Numbered from the stretch's first letter, positions 53,678 to 62,530 are shown. The stretch: 64,000 nt of DNA from CAVQCT01 sp964371785 (GCA_964371785.1 CAYJOL010000002.1:124001-188000), one strand, 5' to 3'. Made by a program: numbers and translations. The notes: generated by a model not told the origin, from the letters alone.

Positions 53678-53737
53678 TGCTAAAAAATTAGCATTTTCTT
53701 CTTGACTTCCCCGATAAATAATGCTAATTTTTTAGCA
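53678..53737. promoter_or_regulatory. BlaI-type promoter with paired operators
   Basis: Two sites that are exact reverse complements: TGCTAAAAAATTAGCA at 53678-53693 and TGCTAATTTTTTAGCA at 53722-53737, centres 44 bp apart. Each is itself a 6-bp dyad. A -35 box TTGACT (53702-53707) lies between, and the second site covers the -10 position. This is the arrangement of autorepressed BlaI/MecI promoters. Confidence 0.7.
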
Positions 53738-53791
53738 GAAAGTATTGAATAACCCCGCTTCCCTTTTCGTCAATAGGCTAGAGGTGCGAAT

Positions 53792-54190
53792 ATGAGGCAG
53801 AAAAAATCGTTTCGACGGCTCAGCCGACGCGAGAGCCAGATAATGGATATCCTTTACCGCGCCGGGGAAGCAAAAGCCGCCGAGGTCCATGAGTCGCTTG
53901 CCGACCGGCCCAGTTATTCGGCGGTGCGGGCATTGCTTGGGATTCTCGAAGATAAGGGACTGGTGAAACACCGGCGCGACGGCCGGGCTTATCTTTACTC
54001 TCCAACTATAAGTCACACTGAAGCCAGCCAGTCTGCGCTGAAGCATCTGGTGCAAACATTTTTTGAAGGGTCAGTGGAGCAGGTGGTAGCGACCTTATTC
54101 AGCCTGTCGTCCACCAAGATGTCGATGGAGGAGTATGACCGACTGAGCAAGCTGCTTAATTCAGTCCGCAACCGGGAGGACGACAAATGA
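53792..54190 (+). CDS. BlaI/MecI-family repressor
   Basis: A 132-residue winged-helix repressor (RLSRRESQIMDILYRAGEAKAAEVHESLADRPSYSAVRALLGILEDKGLVKH, about 9-60). The C-terminal helical dimer domain follows. These repressors are inactivated by a partner M56 metallopeptidase, here encoded directly downstream with a 4-bp overlap. Target sites at 53678-53737 cover the promoter. The system probably senses an envelope signal rather than beta-lactam, since no beta-lactamase or PBP gene is adjacent. Confidence 0.92.
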   Translation: MRQKKSFRRLSRRESQIMDILYRAGEAKAAEVHESLADRPSYSAVRALLGILEDKGLVKHRRDGRAYLYSPTISHTEASQSALKHLVQTFFEGSVEQVVATLFSLSSTKMSMEEYDRLSKLLNSVRNREDDK

Positions 54191-55563
54191 CTTTGATCAT
54201 ACAACATCTGGTGGACAGCTTAGTCAGTATCAGCACATTTACGGGAGTAGCCGGGTATGTAGTAAAATCGACCCTCCTGATGGCGCTGTTACTGCTACTT
54301 CAGCCATTACTTCGCGCTGCCTCGCCCGCCGTGCGGCATCTCACTCTGCGGATCGGGCTGGCCGGCGTGCTTCTGCTGACGTTGCTCGTTTTCGTGATGC
54401 CAACCTGGTTAGTTCCCTATCCTGATTTCGTTGGCAAAATCACTCTCGGCACACAGACGAGCGCAGCAAACGATGCAGCTGCTGTCTCTTCCACTACCCG
54501 ACTCTCGTGGTCTGAGCTTCTTTTTGTCGGCTGGTTACTCGGGTGTGTCGCGTTCGGACTCAGATACGCTGTTGGCATGATTTACGTTCGGCGCACTATT
54601 CGGGATTCTATTTTCTGTACCGAAGAAACGTTGCTCACCACTGCCTCGCAGGTGGAGACCGAAGCCGGAATACAAAGACGAGTGCGCTACTTTCTTTCGG
54701 ATCGGATAGTAATTCCGATGGCATGGCGGGTAATTCGGCCAGTCGTGATACTTCCAAGAGTGCTGCTGCCCAACAGCTCGGCGCTTCGGATGGTTCTCAA
54801 GCATGAACTCGCCCATATTAAACGTAATGATATAGTCTGGCTCAATTTCGCATCGATTGTCACCATCCTGCATTGGTTCAATCCGTTGGCCTGGATGGTT
54901 CGCCGGAAGATGCTCAAAGAGAGCGAATACGCATGTGATGACTTTGTTTTATCGGCGGGAACGGCTGCCCAGGAGTATGCCCGCCTTCTGCTTGAATCAA
55001 CCCGCGACTTTGGCCTCCCGGGGTCAATGGTGATGACGAGCACTGCATATACAACACAATTGGAGGGAAGGATTATGTCAATCCTGACACATCGAAAACG
55101 CGAGCCATTTACGAGCAATCGTCTGGCTGCAGTAACAATCACTTTGGCCGCCATGATCGTGCTTCCACTCTCAACGGTCACTTTTCAGGCCTGTCAGAGT
55201 GGCGATACCAACAAGACTGAGACGGCGGCGGTTGCCCCCTCGACTTCCGAGGCTCTACCGTCGCCGGATGAGTTCGTGGCTGTGGATTCGACACCAGTGA
55301 TGACTTATCAAGCGCCGACTGTCTACCCGCCCGATGCCAAAAGTGAAGGCGCGCAGGGCGCTGTTTGGGTAAAGGCGCTTATCGACAAGACGGGAGCAGT
55401 TGCGGAGATCCAAGTGGCGAAGTCATCCGGCGATGCCCGATTGGACAACGCCGCACTTGAGGCTGGAAAAGCCAACAAATTCACTCCAGCCCTCAAGGAT
55501 GGCTTGCCGGTAGCCTCGTGGATCTCCTACAAAGTCGTTTTTGAACTATCGGACAAGAAGTAG
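54187..55563 (+). CDS. BlaR1/MecR1-like M56 metallopeptidase with TonB C-terminal domain
   Basis: A 458-residue membrane protease. Helices lie near 20-40, 50-72 and 105-125, with a fourth near 320-340. The M56 zinc site is HELAH (about 209-213) with the downstream Glu in ESEYACDD. Instead of the penicillin-sensing domain of BlaR1, the end is a TonB C-terminal fold (VYPPDAKSEGAQGAVWVKALIDKTGAV, about 378-455). This architecture is known in FCB and Acidobacteria. It would cleave the BlaI-like repressor in response to an unknown signal. It overlaps blaI by 4 bp. Confidence 0.9.
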   Translation: MTLIIQHLVDSLVSISTFTGVAGYVVKSTLLMALLLLLQPLLRAASPAVRHLTLRIGLAGVLLLTLLVFVMPTWLVPYPDFVGKITLGTQTSAANDAAAVSSTTRLSWSELLFVGWLLGCVAFGLRYAVGMIYVRRTIRDSIFCTEETLLTTASQVETEAGIQRRVRYFLSDRIVIPMAWRVIRPVVILPRVLLPNSSALRMVLKHELAHIKRNDIVWLNFASIVTILHWFNPLAWMVRRKMLKESEYACDDFVLSAGTAAQEYARLLLESTRDFGLPGSMVMTSTAYTTQLEGRIMSILTHRKREPFTSNRLAAVTITLAAMIVLPLSTVTFQACQSGDTNKTETAAVAPSTSEALPSPDEFVAVDSTPVMTYQAPTVYPPDAKSEGAQGAVWVKALIDKTGAVAEIQVAKSSGDARLDNAALEAGKANKFTPALKDGLPVASWISYKVVFELSDKK

Positions 55564-55868
55564 GTCTGACTGATTTCAGCACTATTCCATCGATCGTATT
55601 GATCCAATTCCTGCAAATAGTCTCATTTCATCACAGGTCCGGGCGTTGAACCCGGATCTGTGATCACATCGTAATTCCCACTAGATTAGTTTTGATTTCC
55701 TTTCGGTCCAATCGGACTGACGCTGCCGCACGGTGTTGTCAGACAATTCGATTCCGAGATCATACTTCCCTATGCCAAAAAAAATCGACAGCGAAAATTG
55801 AATACTCTATATTCAGAGCAGGTATACTCAATAGTCTCGAGCAGACGAAAACGAGAGGGTGTTAAACC
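55564..55868. other. 305-bp intergenic region after the M56 gene
   Basis: Contains one strong hairpin (55631-55643 with 55651-55663: a 13-bp stem with one G-U pair, plus an A-T pair outside). No immediate U-tract follows, so it may be a terminator of the upstream gene or a processed RNA end. No gene is visible. A GAGAGGG ribosome site at the right end serves the NfeD gene. Confidence 0.45.
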
Positions 55869-56390
55869 GTGGTAATTTTCGCTACAATTTTCGGCGTGGG
55901 GTTCGTGGTGCTCCTGATCAGTCTCGTGTTCGGACATGACGGTGACGTTCATGTCGAGGCGGACACATCGGGCCTTGACACGCATGGCCCGGGAGTCGTG
56001 AGCGTCAAGATGATTGCACTGCTTATGGTCGGGTTCGGAGCGTTCGGGTTCGGCACTCGTGCTACCACCGACTGGTCAATGTTCAAGTCATCGATGGCGG
56101 GTCTGGTAGGTGCAGCCGCGGTCGGGCTGGCGGGATATCTGATACTCCGCATGTTCTATTCATCGCAGGAGTCCTCTACCATTTCCGACCAGGACATCAT
56201 CGGACAGGACGCGAATCTGATCGATGCCATTAAAGGCGCTGAATATGGTCAGGCGGCGTGCGTCATTCGAGGCAGAGAGATTACTTTTTTGGCCCGCTCT
56301 GCACACGGTGAATCGATTTCGAAAAACGCCCCTGTACGTATCATTCGAAAATCAGGCAACGTTGTAACGGTCGAGCCGATCGACCGATAG
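55869..56390 (+). CDS. NfeD-like membrane protein
   Basis: A 173-residue protein with three hydrophobic segments (about 3-22, 50-70 and 78-98) and a C-terminal OB-fold domain (SDQDIIGQDANLIDAIKGAEYGQAACVIRG...VRIIRKSGNVVTVEPID). It lacks the protease domain of long NfeD forms and resembles B. subtilis YuaF, the partner of flotillin YuaG/FloT. It starts at a GTG (55869) with GAGAGGG about 10 bp upstream. The flotillin gene follows after 37 bp, so they act together in membrane microdomains. Confidence 0.85.
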   Translation: MVIFATIFGVGFVVLLISLVFGHDGDVHVEADTSGLDTHGPGVVSVKMIALLMVGFGAFGFGTRATTDWSMFKSSMAGLVGAAAVGLAGYLILRMFYSSQESSTISDQDIIGQDANLIDAIKGAEYGQAACVIRGREITFLARSAHGESISKNAPVRIIRKSGNVVTVEPIDR

Positions 56391-56427
56391 TTAACACGCA
56401 ATCCCGTTATCGAGGAGGGAACAGTTC

Positions 56428-58029
56428 ATGCCACAGGCATTTGAGTATTTGATATGGCCGTTCATAGGACTGGCCGTCGTTATCTCGCTTATGGTGCTGG
56501 TCAAAGCGCTGACCGCATTCTACGTCCGGGTTCCCCCGAATAAAGCAGCATACTTCTACGGCGCACGGAGCGGCAAGAAAGGGATCCAGCACGTTACTCA
56601 GTCGGATCTGCCGGGAGCCCCGGCAGTTACGGTCCTTCCTCCGGGCACGATTGTCGTAACCGGCGGTGGACGGATCCGCAAACCTATTATAGAAGAAGTG
56701 CAATTTCTTGATCTAACGGAAATCACGCTTCCTCAACTCCGCGTGGAGAATATGCCTAATACCGACGGTGTGCTGGTGACGGTGGAAGCAGTGGCGAACA
56801 TCAGATTTAAGGACGATGCTCAGTCATTGCTGGCGGCCGGCTCCCGATTTCTCGGTATGCAGCCGCAACAGGTGCAGAGCGTGGCTCGAGAGACGCTGGA
56901 AGCGAACCTCCGTGGTGTAGTCGGAACGCTGACGGTCGATCAGCTCATCAAGGACCGCGATGCGTTTCGGCAACAGGTGCTTCGCGAAGCGGCCGATGAC
57001 CTCGCCAGGCTGGGGATGCAGATCGATGTATTCAACCCGCAGTCGATTACTGATATCCAGGGTTATATTGAGGCGCTCGGTAAGAAGAGGACTGCCGAAG
57101 TAAAACGTGATGCCACAATCGGTGAGGCGGAGGCTCTCGCTGAGGCAAAGAAGCGTTCGACCGACGCAGATAGAGCGGCCGAAGTAGTGGCGCAGGAAAA
57201 CGAACGACTCATGCTTGAAGCTCAAAAGAACACAAAAGTAGCCGGCCAAACATATGCTGCGGAAATTGCCAAGCAGACCGCTATAACCGAACAGGCCGGA
57301 CCGCTGGCAACCGCGAGCGAACGGCAGAAAGTCATTGTGGCCGAAGTAAAAATCGAAGAAGAGCGGTCACGGGCGCAGATTTCGGTCGAAGAACAGAATA
57401 TTCTTCGCGAGCAAAAATCGCAGGAGGCTGAGGTAGTCGTCCCGGCCAAAGCGAAAGCCGATGCGCAGGTACGGGAGGCTGAAGGTTACAAAATGGCTGA
57501 GATCTCACGCGCCGACGGTGATAAGTATGGTACGATCGCACGGGCCGATGCTGAGCAACATAAACGTTCCGCTGAAGGTCTTGGACAAGCCGAGGCGCTT
57601 AAGGCAACCGGTCTTGCGGAAGCAGACGTAATTGAAAGACAGGGTTTGGCCAGAGCCGTAACCGTCTCCGAATTGGCCAAGGCGTACCAACAGTTCAACC
57701 AGGCGGCATTAACTCTTGAGTTGCTGAAGGTTCTGCCCAACGTGGTCGAATCGCTTGGTACTGTATTCGGTGCTATTGCCGCGCCGATGGGCAATATCGA
57801 CAAATTGGTAGTAGTCGACAGTGGTGGCGACGGCGAAGGAAAGGGCGCGTTGAATCGTTTCACCAAAACCGGCCCGTTGATGCTCTTCCAATTCCTGGAA
57901 CAAGCCAAGGCCGCAGGAATTGATGTCTCCGGATTAATCGCCAAACTGGGTATAACGACCGACGACCTCGTTGCCGCGGCGCCAAAGTCGGAGCCGCCCC
58001 AGGCAACCAGAAAGCGCGGCGATATCTAA
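56428..58029 (+). CDS. floT: flotillin (YuaG/FloT/YqiK family)
   Basis: A 533-residue membrane scaffold. The N-terminal membrane segment (about 10-30) is followed by the SPFH/prohibitin domain (ITLPQLRVENMPNTDGVLVTVEAVANIRF, about 100-225). A long Ala/Glu-rich coiled coil covers about 230-420 (repeats such as AEALAEAKK, AEAAxx), and a flexible Gly-rich tail follows. Flotillins organise membrane microdomains and recruit signalling and secretion proteins. The ribosome site GAGGAGG is strong. The NfeD partner is just upstream; the next gene starts immediately after the stop. Confidence 0.93.
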   Translation: MPQAFEYLIWPFIGLAVVISLMVLVKALTAFYVRVPPNKAAYFYGARSGKKGIQHVTQSDLPGAPAVTVLPPGTIVVTGGGRIRKPIIEEVQFLDLTEITLPQLRVENMPNTDGVLVTVEAVANIRFKDDAQSLLAAGSRFLGMQPQQVQSVARETLEANLRGVVGTLTVDQLIKDRDAFRQQVLREAADDLARLGMQIDVFNPQSITDIQGYIEALGKKRTAEVKRDATIGEAEALAEAKKRSTDADRAAEVVAQENERLMLEAQKNTKVAGQTYAAEIAKQTAITEQAGPLATASERQKVIVAEVKIEEERSRAQISVEEQNILREQKSQEAEVVVPAKAKADAQVREAEGYKMAEISRADGDKYGTIARADAEQHKRSAEGLGQAEALKATGLAEADVIERQGLARAVTVSELAKAYQQFNQAALTLELLKVLPNVVESLGTVFGAIAAPMGNIDKLVVVDSGGDGEGKGALNRFTKTGPLMLFQFLEQAKAAGIDVSGLIAKLGITTDDLVAAAPKSEPPQATRKRGDI

Positions 58030-58587
58030 ATGAGATCATTTCGAGAATATCACACCGACGGGGGGAGCAATCCCCCCCGTCGCCCGGAACGCGACGACCG
58101 GCGAGTTCCGGTTGTCGAGGCGGATGCGGTCAGAGCCGACGGACGTATAATGTATCCGTTGGAGACGCATTCGCCCGAAGCAATCGTCATACATTGCGGC
58201 GACCCGCGATTTCAGACCGCATTCCGGCGTTTCATCACTGAAGAACTGGGGATTGCCAGTTACACACCGGTAGTCGTCGGTGGCGGTGTGCATGCGTTCG
58301 GCGCCCAAAGTTTTCTGCCAAAGAATTTCAAAATACTCTGGGAGCAGATAAAATTCGCCTTGCAGGACGGTAAACCCCGCCAGATAATCATCATCAATCA
58401 CGAGGATTGCACCTGGTATGAAAAAATGAGCGGTTACCATCCGAAGTTTGAAACTCATCAGAAAGGGAAACTGGATTTGGGCGTTGCCACCCGCCTGTTG
58501 CTGAAGGATTTTGCCGGAGTAGATGTCCGCACGTACTGGGCTTCGATTGTCGATGGCCGGGTACTATTTACGCCTGTCGCCGTGTGA
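58030..58587 (+). CDS. beta-carbonic-anhydrase-like protein
   Basis: A 185-residue protein resembling the beta-class carbonic anhydrase core. Likely zinc ligands are visible: CGDPR (about residues 56-60, the Cys-x-Asp-x-Arg motif) and HEDC (about 124-127, the His-x-x-Cys motif). The first 40 residues are Arg/Pro-rich and probably disordered. It may hydrate CO2, but the family also has non-enzymatic and carbon-disulfide-hydrolysing relatives. It starts at the base after the flotillin stop, an unusually tight link for a carbonic anhydrase; the connection to membrane microdomains is unexplained. Confidence 0.75.
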   Translation: MRSFREYHTDGGSNPPRRPERDDRRVPVVEADAVRADGRIMYPLETHSPEAIVIHCGDPRFQTAFRRFITEELGIASYTPVVVGGGVHAFGAQSFLPKNFKILWEQIKFALQDGKPRQIIIINHEDCTWYEKMSGYHPKFETHQKGKLDLGVATRLLLKDFAGVDVRTYWASIVDGRVLFTPVAV

Positions 58588-58689
58588 CTCGAATGGTAGC
58601 GCGCCCGTGACTTCCTTGCTCCGAAACGCCTATCGCAGTCCGTTTCTCGAACAGAGACTTTTGTTTGCGGTTTCATTCGTCGATAATCC

Positions 58690-58719
58690 TTGACATGCTT
58701 CCGGCTAACATGGTATGAT
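58690..58719 (+). promoter_or_regulatory. near-consensus sigma-70 promoter of the peroxidase/Cyc2-like operon
   Basis: TTGACA (58690-58695), 18-bp spacer, TATGAT (58714-58719): a perfect -35 and a 5/6 -10. The start codon is at 58783. Confidence 0.75.
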
Positions 58720-58736
58720 TTGTCTATGACAAATCA
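58716..58736. promoter_or_regulatory. perfect palindrome over the -10 and start point
   Basis: Perfect 9-bp arms TGATTTGTC (58716-58724) and GACAAATCA (58728-58736) with centre TAT. It overlaps the -10 box and predicted start, so a bound regulator would block transcription. I cannot assign it to Fur, FNR, CRP or LexA consensus. Confidence 0.65.
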
Positions 58737-58782
58737 GGCGATCGTGGGCGCTTGAGATCACCTTAATAGAACAGGAGACCCT

Positions 58783-59868
58783 ATGCGCGTACCTTTCGTT
58801 TTACTGTACCTGTCCCTCCTGCTGATTTCACCGTCGCAAGCTCAGGATCAGTCTGCGTCGGCTGCGATCACAACCGTGGATGTCCAGTCGCTGGGACCGG
58901 CGCGTATCGGAAATCTTCCTCCGGCTCCGATACCCCCTGACAATGTCCAGTCGGCCGCGAAAGTCCAGCTCGGGAAGAAACTGTATTTCGATACCCGACT
59001 TTCCAAGGACAATACGGTGAGCTGTGCGACGTGTCATGATCCCGCAATGGGCTGGTCTGACGCCGGACCAACCAGCAAAGGGATAAACAGCCAGTTGGGC
59101 GGCCGCAGAGCCCCGCCGGTTTCCAATTCCGCTTACAACAAACTTCAGTTCTGGGATGGCCGCGCCGCAAGTTTGGAAGAGCAGGCCAAAGGCCCGATCG
59201 AGAATCCGATTGAAATGGGCAACACTCACACGGCCATGCTTCAGACAATAAGCGGCCTGCCCGGCTATGACGAGGAATTTCTGGCCGTATTTGGTACCTC
59301 GCCGATTACTATTAATCAGGTTGCCGATGCTATCGCCGCGTTTGAACGAACTGTCGTGACCACCGACTCACCGTTCGATCGATATGTAGCAGGCAATAAC
59401 TTGGCCTTAACGCCTCAGGAAAAGAAAGGGCTGGAAATATTCAACGGCAAGGGCCACTGCACCGCCTGCCATTGGGGCGGGCATTTTAGCGACGGCCGGT
59501 TTCATAATCTGGGGGTAGCACCGACTGACCCATCGAAACCTGACGACGGCAGATTTGCCATCACCAAGAATCCCGCCGACAAGGGGGCGTTCAAAACGCC
59601 GACCGTGCGGGACGCAGCCAGGCGCGCGCCCTATATGCATCATGGTGGAGAAAAGACCCTTGAAGACGTGGTCAGATTATATAACCGCGGTGGTGGGACC
59701 GACGACGCCAATCTGGATCCATTGATGGTTCCCCTTGGTCTGACTGAGAGCGAAATCCAGGCGCTGGTCGCTTTCATGACCCGGGCGATGAACAGCCTGA
59801 ATCCGGAGGTCGCCGATGTAAAGCCGATCCCGCAATCGGATCTGCCGGGACAGGGGGAGAACAAATGA
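58783..59868 (+). CDS. diheme cytochrome c peroxidase/MauG-family protein
   Basis: A 361-residue periplasmic protein with a signal peptide (about 1-20, ending SQAQ). Two heme sites are visible: CATCH (about 84-88) and CTACH (about 226-230). Around them are LGKKLYFDTRLSKDNTVSC and FKTPTVRDAARRAPYMHHGG, typical of the CcpA/MauG family. It may reduce hydrogen peroxide or oxidise a partner protein. Its stop overlaps the start of the Cyc2-like gene by 4 bp, so the two are made together. A strong promoter and operator lie upstream. Confidence 0.92.
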   Translation: MRVPFVLLYLSLLLISPSQAQDQSASAAITTVDVQSLGPARIGNLPPAPIPPDNVQSAAKVQLGKKLYFDTRLSKDNTVSCATCHDPAMGWSDAGPTSKGINSQLGGRRAPPVSNSAYNKLQFWDGRAASLEEQAKGPIENPIEMGNTHTAMLQTISGLPGYDEEFLAVFGTSPITINQVADAIAAFERTVVTTDSPFDRYVAGNNLALTPQEKKGLEIFNGKGHCTACHWGGHFSDGRFHNLGVAPTDPSKPDDGRFAITKNPADKGAFKTPTVRDAARRAPYMHHGGEKTLEDVVRLYNRGGGTDDANLDPLMVPLGLTESEIQALVAFMTRAMNSLNPEVADVKPIPQSDLPGQGENK

Positions 59869-61130
59869 AGAAGCTCATCCTGATTCTTTGCATTGCTATC
59901 GGTGTCATTTCTTTCTTGCCGGATAGCAGTGGGGCCATTCCGGCTTTCGCACGGAAGTACGGCTTTAACTGCAACATGTGCCATACCTCCTTTACCAAGT
60001 TGAACGACTTCGGCCAGAGGTACCGTGACAACGGCTACCAGATCCCCGGCCAGGAAGGCAAAGAAGAAACATCGTTCACCTCCGCGCCACCCATCTCCAT
60101 GCGTACTTCCGCCGGGCTTATTCTCAGCCATGATTCCGATACCAGTCACACCACTTCAGGATTTCACCTGAATGGTCTGGACCTCCTGGCGGCAGGGGTG
60201 ATGCACAAGAATGTCTCATTCCTGATCATCTATACACCGCGCATCGATGAACCATCAGCCGACTACACCGGAAGCGACAACGGAGCTAATCCGAGTCAAC
60301 CGGGCGCGCTCGAATCGGCCAATATTGTGTTTAGCAATCTCATACCTGGGGCGTTCAATCTCAGGGTTGGACGATTCGAACCGGCGTATCATCTTTTCAG
60401 TTCCAAGCGCACATACTATCTGATTCAACCATACGAAGTGTACGGTTTCGCGACTCCAAACAACTCGTTTGTATTCGATGATAATCAGATCGGCGTGGAA
60501 GCTTCCGGTCATTTCAGGAGTGGTTTTAAATATGCCGGTGGTATTGTCAACGGTACGGGAGCCAGTCCGGACAATAACAACGCCAAAGATCTCTACGGCA
60601 CTATATCGAGAACGATTGGTCGCGGTGATGGTCAGTCGTCCGGTCAACGGGTAGCCGGGTTCGCGTATCTCGGCTGGCAACCGACAGTATTGACCGACCC
60701 CTATGTCGGAAGCGCAGGCGATGCCGATGGCAAGGCGAACAAGTCTTTCTACCGGGTTGGCGGAAGCCTCAGCATGAACTACACTACATTTAACCTGATG
60801 GGGTACTTCATGTACGGCTCCGATAACAAAGCCCTTGCGAGTGACACGACTTCCCAGGACTATCAGTATTCCGGCGGATTTGTCAGACTCGACTACGCCG
60901 GACTGGCCAATAACCGTCTGATGACTTCGGCCCTGTTCAACTGGGTCACACCGCCAAGCGAAGATGACGCGCGGAAAATCAGCGCGTTTTCGCTGTTGGC
61001 GCGGTATTATCTCGGTGACTGGACCGCGGTCAATGTCGCCCTGCACGCTGAATATACCTACCGGCAGGTAGGCAGCGACGAAAAGACGAAGCAGCACGAT
61101 TTTGCCGCTTTAGTAGATTTCGATTTCTGA
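59865..61130 (+). CDS. Cyc2-like monoheme cytochrome fused to outer-membrane porin
   Basis: A 421-residue protein with signal peptide (about 1-24), then one heme site CNMCH (about 36-40) in the context PAFARKYGFNCNMCHTSF...LNDFGQRYRDNGY. This N-terminal pattern matches fused cytochrome-porins related to Cyc2, the outer-membrane iron oxidase. The rest (about 70-421) has alternating hydrophobic strands and ends in DFDF with a terminal Phe, as a beta-barrel does. Cyc2 proteins accept electrons from extracellular Fe(II); the wider family is not all tested, so iron oxidation here is inference. Coupled to the peroxidase gene. Confidence 0.8.
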   Translation: MKKLILILCIAIGVISFLPDSSGAIPAFARKYGFNCNMCHTSFTKLNDFGQRYRDNGYQIPGQEGKEETSFTSAPPISMRTSAGLILSHDSDTSHTTSGFHLNGLDLLAAGVMHKNVSFLIIYTPRIDEPSADYTGSDNGANPSQPGALESANIVFSNLIPGAFNLRVGRFEPAYHLFSSKRTYYLIQPYEVYGFATPNNSFVFDDNQIGVEASGHFRSGFKYAGGIVNGTGASPDNNNAKDLYGTISRTIGRGDGQSSGQRVAGFAYLGWQPTVLTDPYVGSAGDADGKANKSFYRVGGSLSMNYTTFNLMGYFMYGSDNKALASDTTSQDYQYSGGFVRLDYAGLANNRLMTSALFNWVTPPSEDDARKISAFSLLARYYLGDWTAVNVALHAEYTYRQVGSDEKTKQHDFAALVDFDF

Positions 61131-61161
61131 TTGATTTCATTCCTTTTGTTTGTATGGTTGG

Positions 61162-61192
61162 CGGCTGTCCGATGAGGACAGCCGTTTTTTTT
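61162..61192 (+). terminator. rho-independent terminator of the peroxidase/Cyc2-like operon
   Basis: Perfect 9-bp stem (CGGCTGTCC at 61162-61170, GGACAGCCG at 61176-61184), 5-nt loop, then eight T. Confidence 0.95.
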
Positions 61193-61375
61193 ATGGCGTG
61201 CAGGGAAACCGATGCAATCGTATATTAAGTCTGACACATCGTTTTGCCAAGGAAGCGAGATGGGGATTTTCCCGGAATTTTTGCACTTCTCTGCCTCAAT
61301 TTCGGATGCGTCCGTCCCCAGATGCTTCATATTTGGACAGAGAGCAAAAAGAGTCGTAAGAAAGGACGCAAACAC

Positions 61376-62482
61376 ATGAGTCAGCAAATTATGGCAAGGG
61401 AAAAACAGCCAGAATCGGATAACCAGTCGATGACCAAGTTGCCTCCCAGTTCAATCATGTACCGTGCTCTGGTCGAACGGGATTCGACTTTTGAGGGAAT
61501 CTTCTATGTCGGGGTGACCTCGACCGGCATTTTCTGCCGCCCCACCTGCCCCGCCCGTAAACCGAGACCGGAAAATGTCGAGTTCTTTCCTTCCACGCAG
61601 GAAGCGCTCTATGCCGGATATCGGCCGTGTAATCGGTGTAACCCACTCGACCGGGATCGCAAACCCTCGGAAATAGTCAGCCGCCTGCTGGAGTTGGTCG
61701 AGCAATCGCCTTCGGGGCGAATTACCGGTGCGGACCTTCGGGCGCAGGGTATCGACCCATCGACTGCTCGCCGACAGTTCCAACGTCACTACGGTATGAC
61801 TTTCCAGGCGTATCATCGCGCCCGACGTATGGGACTCGCCTTGCACGAAATTCGAAAGGGAGAAAGTGTGATTGGAGCGCAAATCGAACATGGTTATGAA
61901 TCAGCCAGCGGATTCTGGGACGCGTTCAAGCACCTTTTTGGGACGCCACCAAGCAAAGCGGGACAGGTTGACTGTCTATTCGCCCGATGGATTGACACTC
62001 CGCTGGGAGCGGTGCTTGCGCTGGCCAATGACAACGGACTCTATCTGCTGGAGTTTGTCGATCGACGCGGCCTTGAAAACGAAATCGTGCGCCTTCGCAA
62101 ACGGACGGGCTATATTGTTGTACCGGGAAATCACGAGCACCTTGACACGATTGCAGATGAAATCAAAGCGTATTTCGACGGCACATCATTCGAATTCAGT
62201 GTTCCCATCATTCTGACCGGTTCGGAGTTTGAGCAGTCGGTGTGGAAAGTGCTTCGTACAATCCCACCGGGCCGAACGCAATCTTATGCCTGGATGGCAC
62301 AGCAGCTTGGCAATGCGAATGCGACCCGCGCGGTCGGCCGCGCCAACGGACGCAATACGCTTGCGATTATTGTGCCGTGTCACCGGGTCATTCGCGCCGA
62401 CGGGAGCCTCTGCGGCTATGGTGGTGGTATCTGGCGGAAACAATGGCTGCTGGAGCACGAGCGGAAAATCACAGGAAAGTGA
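61376..62482 (+). CDS. ada: Ada-type DNA methyl-repair protein and regulator
   Basis: A 368-residue repair protein in the full Ada layout. The N-terminal zinc domain has all four cysteines (GIFCRPTCPAR, GYRPCNRC), which accept methyl groups from phosphotriesters. An AraC-type HTH follows (ITGADLRAQGIDPSTARRQFQRHYGMTFQAYHRARR). The C-terminal O6-methylguanine methyltransferase has the active Cys in PCHRVI. The protein repairs alkylated DNA and activates its regulon. I chose the ATG at 61376 with AAGGA 9 bp ahead; upstream in-frame starts lack a ribosome site. It stands alone after a terminator. Confidence 0.95.
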   Translation: MSQQIMAREKQPESDNQSMTKLPPSSIMYRALVERDSTFEGIFYVGVTSTGIFCRPTCPARKPRPENVEFFPSTQEALYAGYRPCNRCNPLDRDRKPSEIVSRLLELVEQSPSGRITGADLRAQGIDPSTARRQFQRHYGMTFQAYHRARRMGLALHEIRKGESVIGAQIEHGYESASGFWDAFKHLFGTPPSKAGQVDCLFARWIDTPLGAVLALANDNGLYLLEFVDRRGLENEIVRLRKRTGYIVVPGNHEHLDTIADEIKAYFDGTSFEFSVPIILTGSEFEQSVWKVLRTIPPGRTQSYAWMAQQLGNANATRAVGRANGRNTLAIIVPCHRVIRADGSLCGYGGGIWRKQWLLEHERKITGK

Positions 62483-62530
62483 TCGAATGCGGCGAATGTC
62501 CGCCAGCGGCGGATTTCGAGCGAGGGCGAA

